64,000 nucleotides of DNA from Anabaena sp. FACHB-1237. GTDB taxonomy: Bacteria > Cyanobacteriota > Cyanobacteriia > Cyanobacteriales > Nostocaceae. Shown here piece after piece: positions 37,019 to 45,600 of the stretch. Each line of letters begins with the position of its first letter. Position 1 is the stretch's first letter. The translations under genes and the position numbers were made by a program. Under the pieces are notes generated by a model, which ran no database searches, was not told where the DNA came from, and saw only the letters and a list, made by a program, of their open reading frames with translations. The stretch spans positions 62,001-126,000 of the forward strand of contig NZ_JACJPV010000002.1 of the NCBI RefSeq assembly GCF_014696225.1. The letters run 5' to 3'.

Positions 37019-38077
37019 TTATCGAAAAGGAGGAGCATAAAGCAAGCCATTCTCATTCCATAATTGATTTTGTCCCCGTGGTAAATTAAAACTACTCTTT
37101 TTTCCCAAATTTCGCTCATATATTTCCCCATAATTACCCACGTGCTTAATAATATTAAAAGCAAAATCATTAGTTAAACCTAAACCAACGCCTAAACTTC
37201 CTTCTACTCCTAAAAAACGTTTAATTTCTGGATCAGAACTATTTTTTAATTGGGCAACATTTTGGGAATTAATACCTAATTCCTCAGCCTTAATTAGAGT
37301 ATAAACAGTCCATTTTACAATATCACTCCAACGAGTATCACCTTTAGCGATCGCTGGTGCCAGAGGTTCAGAAGAAAGCACATCATTTAAAATAATATGA
37401 TCATCAGGTTTTGCTAAAGTAGAACGTCGAGAAACCAAAGCAGAGCGATCTGTAGTAATAGCATCACAACGTCCTTCACTATAAGTTGCAAAGGTAACAT
37501 TTACATCTTCAAAAACCACAGATTTATAAGGAATATTGCGTTTTCGCATTTGATCAGCTAAATTTTGTTCAGTAGTAGTTCCAGTTTGCACACAAATAGC
37601 CTTATCCTTTAAATCTTGAAGAGACTGAATACCGCTATTTTTCCGCACCATTAAACCTTGACCATCATAAAAAATAACTGGTGCAAAATCCATACCCTGT
37701 GCCGTAGCACGGCCAAAAGTCCAACTAGTATTACGACTGAGAATATCCACCTCCCCAGTTTGCAAAGCTGTAAATCTTTCCTTAGAATTGAGAGTACGAT
37801 ATTCCACCGCATTAGGGTTATCAAAAATACCTGCTGCTATAGCGCGACAAACATCTACATCAATACCACTATATTCTCCATCAGTACCGACAAAGCTAAA
37901 ACCTGGTAATTCCCCACTAATACCACAAACTAATTGTTTACTAGCTTTAATTCTCGACCAAAGATCACGAGTGACAGGTTTACTAGTATTATGAGAATTA
38001 GCACCACAAGCAGCCAATATTAAAGCTAAGGGAGTCAGTACCAACACACAGACTAGTTTAGATACATATTGATTCAT
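37019..38077 (-). CDS. aapJ: Amino-acid ABC transporter substrate-binding lipoprotein (AapJ/NatF type)
   Basis: A 352-residue periplasmic binding protein, family 3. The lipobox LALILAAC predicts a lipid-anchored N-terminal Cys. The signature GYSGIDVDVCRA-type segment (GTDGEYSGIDVDVCRAIAAG) and ITTDRSALVSRR follow. C-terminal MLRDGSL-like regions are replaced by the AapJ-specific GVEGSLGVGLGLTNDFAFNI and KHVGNYGEIYERNLG, which distinguish general L-amino-acid binding proteins. The frame extends a few codons upstream, but ATG 38077 has GGGGA at good distance. First gene of the transporter operon, divergent from the YbjN gene. Confidence 0.9.
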   Translation of the reverse strand: MNQYVSKLVCVLVLTPLALILAACGANSHNTSKPVTRDLWSRIKASKQLVCGISGELPGFSFVGTDGEYSGIDVDVCRAIAAGIFDNPNAVEYRTLNSKERFTALQTGEVDILSRNTSWTFGRATAQGMDFAPVIFYDGQGLMVRKNSGIQSLQDLKDKAICVQTGTTTEQNLADQMRKRNIPYKSVVFEDVNVTFATYSEGRCDAITTDRSALVSRRSTLAKPDDHIILNDVLSSEPLAPAIAKGDTRWSDIVKWTVYTLIKAEELGINSQNVAQLKNSSDPEIKRFLGVEGSLGVGLGLTNDFAFNIIKHVGNYGEIYERNLGKKSSFNLPRGQNQLWNENGLLYAPPFR

Positions 38078-38092
38078 CCTCAACATCCCCAA

Positions 38093-38605
38093 AATGATAT
38101 ATTTTTAGCCAGTATCATTGAACGAGTACATGAAATAGAAATAACCATGAACACATCAATTAACCCCAAGTTACTAGTTATAACTATAAACCTTTTTATC
38201 CGCTTAAATCCCCCTTAAAAAGGGGACTTTGATTGGTTTACAACCTTTGTGAACCCAGGGTAAAGGGATATCTAGTCTAGGAATAAACCTAATTATTTGT
38301 AACTAGCAACTTAGTGTTAACTACAAATGAATATCTATGACAGATCCAGGCTATAACAACTTTCTTAAAAAAACTTTACATATTATCATGGTAAATCAAA
38401 CACAATCACTCACAATCAAGGTAAATTTCCCAAACATTAACCACAGAATTTTAACATTTGACACATCCTACTTGATAAAGTTGTAAAATCTTGATAAATT
38501 CTAGGCTTTTGTCTAGGCTTTGGAGGATAAACCAATTCCGTAAATGCCCCAGCAAGTTACAATAAATTTGGTGACAGCCTCTTCACTATTCTTTATGAGG
38601 CTTTT
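38093..38605. other. Divergent promoter region with repeat
   Basis: No gene. At 38158-38250 it resembles the segment near 28739 (shared TTACTAGTTATAA). CCCCCTTAAAAAGGGG near 38209 is a short hairpin of a common cyanobacterial repeat type. The rest is AT-rich promoter sequence of the aap operon and the YbjN gene. Confidence 0.5.
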
Positions 38606-39166
38606 ATGGCAGTACATCTGAAACAAATAGCTAAATACCTAGATAACCTTGGTTGGGAATATCGCGTTGACGAAGAGGAAGAACGCATTATTACAGGAGT
38701 GGAGGCGCAAAACCTAGAAGACTTCCTCATAGTAGTGCAATTAGATGAAGACGGCAAATTTTTCCGCCTATTTGCCCCCCAAGTCCTTGGAGAAGTCAAA
38801 GATCATCCCCATAAAGAGGCCATCTTGCAAACCATGTTGGCTATTTCCTGGGAAACCAAAATGTTACAATGGGAATATGATCCCTCCGACGGCGAAATCC
38901 GCGCTATCATTGAGTTTCCTTTGGAAGACTCTACACTCACAGAACGACAATTTAATCGTTGTTTAAGTGGGTTAGTGCAAATTGTAGACAATATCGCTCT
39001 ACCACGTTTACAAGAAGTCATGGAAACTGGACAAGATCCAGGAAACCTAGACTTAGGAGAAAGATTATTATTGAGTATCCAAGAACAAGCACCAGGCTTA
39101 CTAGAACTGCTAGAAAAAGCTATGGAAGCCAGAAAAAAACGAGGTAGTTCTTCTCACGAGTTCTAA
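38606..39166 (+). CDS. YbjN-domain protein
   Basis: A 186-residue cytosolic protein resembling the YbjN family, which shares the fold of type III secretion chaperones (AVHLKQIAKYLDNLGWEYRV; FLIVVQLDEDGKFFRLFAP; LQTMLAISWETKMLQWEYD). The acidic patches and amphipathic strands fit a dimeric binding protein. It is a conserved cyanobacterial protein of unknown function. It begins a same-strand run with the DUF3318 gene 94 bp downstream. Confidence 0.75.
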   Translation: MAVHLKQIAKYLDNLGWEYRVDEEEERIITGVEAQNLEDFLIVVQLDEDGKFFRLFAPQVLGEVKDHPHKEAILQTMLAISWETKMLQWEYDPSDGEIRAIIEFPLEDSTLTERQFNRCLSGLVQIVDNIALPRLQEVMETGQDPGNLDLGERLLLSIQEQAPGLLELLEKAMEARKKRGSSSHEF

Positions 39167-39260
39167 GTTAAGAAAATTCCCGAAAATAAATTGCTCAACT
39201 TCTGCTTCATGAAGTTGTGAAGGGTCACTATATACTAAAATTTTGTAGGGTTGGATTTTT

Positions 39261-39905
39261 ATGACATCTTATGCAGCTTCCTCCGCCAAAGCAGAAATGA
39301 GTGAATTACGACGCTTAAAGAGCTTATTACCACCAGAATTACAAAGTTGGGTGACAGTTGAAGGCACAACAGAAGTTAATCCAGCCTTGATACGATCTGA
39401 AGAAATTGGTAAGGATCAGGTAGAAATACAAATTGATTTAATTAAATGGGATGCGCTGGCTATGGATCAGCGAAATCTCTTGTTTTGGCACGAAGTAGGC
39501 CGCATCCAAAACGATACCATCCCCAAAGACGGTTGGGAAATGGCCGCCTTAGCCATAGGTTTAGGAGGTGCAGTAGGTGAACTGTGGGTACAGGACGGAT
39601 TACTATTAGTATTAGCATTAGCCTTATGTGGAGTATCAGGTTGGAGACTATACCAAAAAAATAACGGCGAAAAGCAACTCAGAGAATTAATAGATGCTGA
39701 CGAAAAAGCGATCGCCCTAGCCACAAGATTTGGTTATAGTCTTCCCAACGCCTATAAAAGTTTAGCTAGTGCATTAAAGACATTAGTAGACAACACCCCC
39801 AGTAAAAGGCAACGTTCTCGATACGAAGCCAGACTTTCCGCACTCAAACGCAGTGCAAACAAAGCCAAAAATAAATCTAAGAACCCAGAAAATAATGACT
39901 ACTAG
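39261..39905 (+). CDS. DUF3318 membrane protein
   Basis: A 214-residue cyanobacterial protein of the DUF3318 type. The N-terminal soluble part (SELRRLKSLLPPELQSWVTV; DQRNLLFWHEVGRIQND) precedes two hydrophobic segments (MAALAIGLGGAVGELW; GLLLVLALALCGVSGW, residues ~97-130), then a basic C-terminal helix (KRQRSRYEARLSALKRSANK). HEVGRIQ is a conserved motif reminiscent of an HExxx zinc site but lacking the second His. Function unknown. Confidence 0.75.
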   Translation: MTSYAASSAKAEMSELRRLKSLLPPELQSWVTVEGTTEVNPALIRSEEIGKDQVEIQIDLIKWDALAMDQRNLLFWHEVGRIQNDTIPKDGWEMAALAIGLGGAVGELWVQDGLLLVLALALCGVSGWRLYQKNNGEKQLRELIDADEKAIALATRFGYSLPNAYKSLASALKTLVDNTPSKRQRSRYEARLSALKRSANKAKNKSKNPENNDY

Positions 39906-40558
39906 GAGATCAAGGAGTCAGTAGGTTTGAATATATGGCTTATTTGTTTGGCTGACACACCCGCCTGGAAATTCATTTCCAGGCTCATAGCTCAAGTTTA
40001 CTAAAGTAAACTAAAGAATTTAAAGAATTTTCTAGTTACAGTAATTTTCTCAAATTTTCTCAGGACTTACGCAACTCCCTGTCCCCAACCCCCAACTCCC
40101 CACACCACCTATAACATTTACTGGTTATTAATTGCACAATATATAAAAACAGTTAATAAAAGATTGTAAGATACCATACTTTGAAAAAATTCACAATCAG
40201 TTATCATATTAACAGTATTGCCTATTATCTCTTTCCTTCTGTCTCAACTTAAGGAAGATAAACAGCAAGAAACAATCAAAGCAGTCCCTAATGCTTTATT
40301 ATGTGGGATAAATGGGGTTATAGTTTCCCCAGTAAAGGTAAAACTTTCAAAGTAAAAGATATTTATCTGTATTTTTTACAACTATATCAATCTTCAGAAT
40401 GAAGACAGGCTGAATTAAGTGAATTATATACTTACCCTGTAGCTCACAAATTCAGTAACCTTCACATCAAATCTATCTAGTAGTATTACCAAATAATATT
40501 ACTAAAAATCTTTTGATATCTGAAGTAAATGCCTTGTATAGAAAATTACGTGACTGAC
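39906..40558. other. Non-coding region upstream of the RRM gene
   Basis: It contains a partial copy of the 3.6-kb inverted-repeat element (from CCCGCCTGGAAATTCATTTC, with AGTTTACTAAAGTAAACT), a solo CAGGACTTACGCAAC end at 40061-40075 and a possible gene fragment at 40308-40400 (GDKWGYSFPSKGKTFKVKDI, then YLYFLQLYQSSE and a stop) that I cannot identify. The 3' part is the likely long leader of the RRM gene. Confidence 0.45.
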
Positions 40559-40843
40559 ATGACTATTTACGTTGGAAATCTCTCTTACCGTGCCACTGAA
40601 GCTGACTTAAAAGCCGTGTTTGCTGACTATGGAGAGGTAAAAAGAGTTGTATTACCTACAGACCGTGAAACTGGCAGAATGCGCGGTTTTGCTTTTGTAG
40701 AAATGATGGAAGATGCACAAGAAGATGCTGCTATTACAGAATTAGACGGTGCTGAATGGATGGGTCGTCAGCTAAAAGTGAACAAAGCGAAACCACGAGA
40801 AGATGACCGACGAGGTGGCGGGGGTAGAAAAAAAGATTATTAA
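40559..40843 (+). CDS. RRM-type RNA-binding protein (cyanobacterial Rbp)
   Basis: A 94-residue single RRM protein with RNP2 IYVGNLSYR and RNP1 MRGFAFVEM and a short Gly/Arg/Asp-rich tail (DDRRGGGGRKKDY). Cyanobacterial Rbps are often cold-induced and bind photosynthetic and other mRNAs. A start at 40529 adds ten residues (MPCIENYVTD) not typical of the family, so ATG 40559 is used. Long AT-rich leader upstream, as expected for cold-regulated members. Confidence 0.92.
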   Translation: MTIYVGNLSYRATEADLKAVFADYGEVKRVVLPTDRETGRMRGFAFVEMMEDAQEDAAITELDGAEWMGRQLKVNKAKPREDDRRGGGGRKKDY

Positions 40844-41015
40844 AAAATAGCAGGTGATAGGGTGTCAAATGCGGAGTATAAATTAGATTTTACCCCATTA
40901 GCAATCACCCATCACCAATTACCTATCATAAAATTTCTTCCCTTAATTCCTCATAATCCTGAAAATTTACGCAATACTAGTACAAAGTAAGGAAGGTTTA
41001 CAGAACATTACACAA

Positions 41016-42488
41016 ATGACAATTCAAACTAGTAATACAACAATATCAACCTGGACCGGTGATACTTTAGCCATTGGTTTATTTGAAGATGCAGTACAAT
41101 TAACTGGAGATTTGGCTGCTTTAGATCAACAATGGGGCGGTATTTTAACAGAACTCATTACAGAAGAAGAATTTAAAGGTAAAGCTAACAGTACCATCTT
41201 TAGCAGACTACCTAGTGGTAATAATGTCCGTAAAGTGATCTTAGTCGGTTTAGGTAAAGTAGAGACACTAAAACTAGATACTTTACGTGGTGTAGCTGCT
41301 ACAGTAGCCAGAAATGCCAAAAAGCAAAGGACTAAAACCCTCGCTATTAGTGTACCAACTTACAATAATGATCCCGCCTCAACTGCCCAAGCATTAGCAG
41401 AAGGTATATTATTAGCATTGTTCCAAGATAATCGTTTTAAATCAGAAGTAGAAAATAAAACTCCTCAAATTGAAACTATAGAATTATTAGGTTTAGCTGG
41501 ACAAGAAGCGGCCATTATCCGCGCTAATCAAATTGTGTCAGGAGTAAATTTAGCCAGGGAATTAGTAGCAGCACCAGCAAATAGTGTCACACCCATCACT
41601 ATGGCCGAAACAGCCCAAACCATTGCCCAAGAATATGGTTTAGAACTGCAAATTTTAGAACGGGAAGACTGCGAAAAACTCGGCATGGGAGCATTTTTAG
41701 GTGTTGCCCAGGCATCAGAATTACCACCTAAGTTTATTCATCTTACCTATAAACCTAGCACTACACCAAAACGCAAACTGGCTATTATTGGCAAAGGTTT
41801 AACTTTTGACTCTGGTGGTTTGAATATTAAAGGTGTAGGTAGTGGTATTGAAACAATGAAAATGGATATGGGTGGCGCAGCAGCAATTTTAGGTACGGCT
41901 AAAGCCATTGGCCAATTAAAACCAGACGTGGAAGTTCATTTTATCTCAGCCGTTACTGAAAACATGATTAGCGGTAAGGCAATGCACCCAGGAGATATCT
42001 TAACCGCATCTAATGGCAAAACTATCGAAGTGAATAATACCGATGCTGAGGGACGCTTAACCTTAGCAGATGCTTTAGTTTATGCTGATAAATTGGGAGT
42101 AGATGCGATCGTTGATTTAGCAACTCTCACAGGTGCTTGTATAGTTGCTTTGGGCGATGATATTGCGGGTTTATTTACACCCGATGACAATATAGCCCAT
42201 CAATTACAAACATCTGCGGAAACTGCGGGCGAGAAAATTTGGCGTTTACCAATGGAAGAAAAGTATTTTGAAGGGTTAAAGTCTGGTATTGCTGACATGA
42301 AAAATACTGGACCACGTGGGGGAGGTTCAATCACTGCGGCTTTATTCCTGAAGCAGTTTGTCAAAAATACACCTTGGGCGCATTTGGACGTAGCTGGACC
42401 CGTGTGGGCAGATAAGGAAAATAGTTATAACAATGCTGGTGCTACAGGTTTTGGTGTACGAACATTAGTTAATTGGGTTTTAAGTTAA
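41016..42488 (+). CDS. pepA: Leucyl aminopeptidase, M17 family
   Basis: A 490-residue cytosolic two-metal aminopeptidase removing N-terminal residues from peptides. The signature NTDAEGRL lies near residue 340; metal ligands include the Lys of [16 protein letters not shown] (residues ~250-265) and the Asp of MKMDMGGAA. The N-terminal macro-like domain and the full hexamer-forming catalytic domain are present ([17 protein letters not shown] near the end). Length typical. A palindrome lies shortly after the stop. Confidence 0.95.
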   Translation: MTIQTSNTTISTWTGDTLAIGLFEDAVQLTGDLAALDQQWGGILTELITEEEFKGKANSTIFSRLPSGNNVRKVILVGLGKVETLKLDTLRGVAATVARNAKKQRTKTLAISVPTYNNDPASTAQALAEGILLALFQDNRFKSEVENKTPQIETIELLGLAGQEAAIIRANQIVSGVNLARELVAAPANSVTPITMAETAQTIAQEYGLELQILEREDCEKLGMGAFLGVAQASELPPKFIHLTYKPSTTPKRKLAIIGKGLTFDSGGLNIKGVGSGIETMKMDMGGAAAILGTAKAIGQLKPDVEVHFISAVTENMISGKAMHPGDILTASNGKTIEVNNTDAEGRLTLADALVYADKLGVDAIVDLATLTGACIVALGDDIAGLFTPDDNIAHQLQTSAETAGEKIWRLPMEEKYFEGLKSGIADMKNTGPRGGGSITAALFLKQFVKNTPWAHLDVAGPVWADKENSYNNAGATGFGVRTLVNWVLS

Positions 42489-42510
42489 TTAATGATCTTT
42501 TTACAATAAA

Positions 42511-42541
42511 GATCCCGGACTTCTTCAAGAAGTCCGGGATC
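42511..42541. terminator. 31-bp palindrome after pepA
   Basis: GATCCCGGACTTCTT and AAGAAGTCCGGGATC with one central base, 22 bases past the pepA stop. Together with the following adhesin tail it is repeated at 47951-48071. Confidence 0.65.
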
Positions 42542-42546
42542 TGAAC

Positions 42547-42660
42547 TAAGCTAATGTGCAGCACTCACTGTAACTCACTGTATAATTAAAAAACCTGAAG
42601 TTACAGTAGCACAAGCATCTTGCTTGTATTAATTATTCAAGTTAAAGGCACAACAGCTTA
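42547..42660 (+). mobile_element. 104-bp-type MITE, copy 7 (114 bp)
   Basis: Ends TAAGCTAATGTGC and CAACAGCTTA; the extra 10 bp is a duplication of the CACTGTAACT tract. It separates the palindrome from the adhesin stop codon; the duplicate locus at 47951-48071 lacks it. Confidence 0.88.
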
Positions 42661-42664
42661 TGAA

Positions 42665-45600
42665 CTATTGTGAAAAAACCTCACAACCAGGATTATTTAA
42701 ACTAGAATTTTGCACTGTGGCTTGTGGTGTTTCGGCAGTTAAAATCACCTTACCATCATTAGTAAATATCCATCCCTGTGCTTGCTGAATAACTCGATTT
42801 TTCAGATTCACTTTTTGATTATTTTGATCAATAACCACAGATTTAATCGTCTCTTGACTAGTTTTTGTGGTTTGAATATCCACTAAGTCTACTACAGGAG
42901 AATTACCAGTAAATAAATCATCAGGATGAGATGGTAAACCTCCTTTACCAATAATATTAAATCTACTTTCTTGACGTGCTACTTTACTATTACTACTACA
43001 ACCTTGAGCAAGTTGACTACTAGCATCAACAAAATTACTGGGTAAAGCTAATAAACCTTTAGATGGATCAACATCTAAACGATTAATAGTAACCTGTCCA
43101 CTTAATCCAAATTCAGAAGATGCCGTAATATCACTCAAATCTGTTTGTTGAGGCTGAAACTTTAACCCAAAGATTGTGTTAGTTGTAATATTTATCTTTC
43201 CGCCATTTCCTTTAAAAGCATTCGCTGTAATATCATTATTTTCACTAGCAAAACTGATCATAAATGGCACATTAATATTAATATTACCACCATTTCCTCC
43301 TGCTCCTGCTGTACCTGCGGTAGCTGTAATATTACTATTATTTCTTAACCAGAATAAATCATTAATATTTAGGGTAATTTCTCCTCCTTCATTATTAATG
43401 GTTTCTGCTGTAATAAAGGCTTTATTATCTAATATTAATGTACCTGCTTGTAGTGTAATATTACCACCTTTTCCATTTCCTTGACTATTTACGCCAATTC
43501 CTGCACCATTTCTAATCATAAATATTTCTGGGTCAATATCAATGCTACCACCATTACCTATTGAACCCTTTTCAGTAGTAGCAAATAGTCCCGTATTTAT
43601 GCCATCTAAGGTAATATTATCTCTTACTTTGATGATGATATTGCCAGCTTTAGCATTACCTGATGTAGTAGTTAATAATTGTCCACCATTATTGACTGTT
43701 AAATTGTTAGCACTAATATTAATATTGCCACCTTGACCATTTCCTGTAGTGGAAGCAGAGATTTTTACACCATCATTAATATTTAAGTTTTGGGTAGTAA
43801 TGAAAATATTTCCTGCATTACCACTTCCTGTACTTTCTACTGCTAATTTACCTTTTCCAGTAATATTAATAGTTTCTGGTGCACTAATTTGAAAATCCCC
43901 TCCATTACCACTTCCTAAAGTTGATCCAGAAATAATTGAACCTGGATATAGATTGAGGTTTAATGTATTCTGATTGCTGTATGGATTGAGTTTTAAAGTT
44001 CCTGCTGGTGCTTTTCCTTTTGTTTCAGCAAAAATTTCCAATACCCCCGCCAAATTCATTTGAGATATGTTTAAAGTAATACTACCACCTTGATCTGTGT
44101 TACTAGCATTTTGAGTAGCAGTAGCCGTAATGCGGGCGGCTTCAGAAAGATTAAAATTAGGTGTATTAATCATAATATCTCCAGCTTTTCCTGCACCGCT
44201 AGTTTCTACAGAAATTACGGGAGCAAGATTCTGTGATCCTCTACCTAAATGAACCGAATTATTGGCATTAATATTAATAGTACCTCCTTGACCACTGCCA
44301 TTAGTAAAAGCATAAATTGAGCCACCATTTTCTAATTTAAAATTATTAGTATTGAGGTTTATATTACCGGCTTTTCCTTGTGCAGTAGTGCTGGCAGATA
44401 GTTCTCCACCATTTTCAATGAATATATTTCCATTTACAGCAATATTTATATTGCCACTATTGCCTAAAGAACTGGTATTGGTGAAAAACCCACTGGTACC
44501 GCTCACATTAGGTACTATTTTTTTACCAAAAGGATCTAGCTGATTACCAATGCTAGAAAAACGAGAATTGTAAGTTGAATCACTACCTGATACTAACAGG
44601 TTGGTTGTATTCACTGTAATATTACCTGCTTGTCCACTACTAGAGGTATTCGCTAGAAATTGTCCGCCATTAGTCACCTCAACAGAATTAGCATTAATTG
44701 TGATATTTCCTCCAGGATTACCGTTTTCTGTCCGGGTATCTAAAACACCACCATCCAAGATTTGAAAGATCCCTGTGTTAATTGCGATGTTTCCACCTTT
44801 GCGTCCCATGTTTCTGGTACTAGAAAATAAGCCACTAGATGATCCTTGCTGTATTCTATTGCCAACAACATCTTCTAATAAAGCGATTCCAGATATATTA
44901 ACAGACTCAGCTGTATCAATGTTGATATTACCAGCATTGCCATTTCCCACAGCAATAGCCATAATTTGAGAGCCATTTGTTAAAGAGAGATTACGAGCTT
45001 TGATATTAATGTTATTTCCATTGCCATTAGCTGTCCCATATACATAATTGAGAATTGCACTGTTATTTTGTAGTGTTATAGAGTCATCTATTTCTAATTT
45101 AATCTGTCCAGCATCTCCTAATGAATAGACACTACTGTTTAAATCAGAGAAATTTCTGATAAATAGAGATTTGGCTTTGATGTAAATATCGCCTGCCTTT
45201 CTAGTGCCATCAATCATGTTAAATTGACCATCATACAAAGAAGTGGAAATATAACTATAATCGCTCATTAAAACCCCATCTGTGGCTTGCACAGATATAT
45301 TTCCCCCATTTCCTTGTCCAAAACTCAAGGAAGAAATATAACTACCATTACCCAAGGACATTGATCCAGTTTTGATATCAATATTGCCTCCATTTCCTTG
45401 TCCTAAAGTATAAGCATCAATTGAGGAATTATTAAATGATATAGACTTAGCGAATATATTAACATCTCCTGCTTTACCTATTCCACCACCATAGTTACTG
45501 CTGTCCATGCTGCTATTTGTGGCAACAACTGTACCATTGTCACTGTTGAATTGAATATTTCCACTGTTGCCATTTCCTGAATATGAGTAGGAGTATAGAC

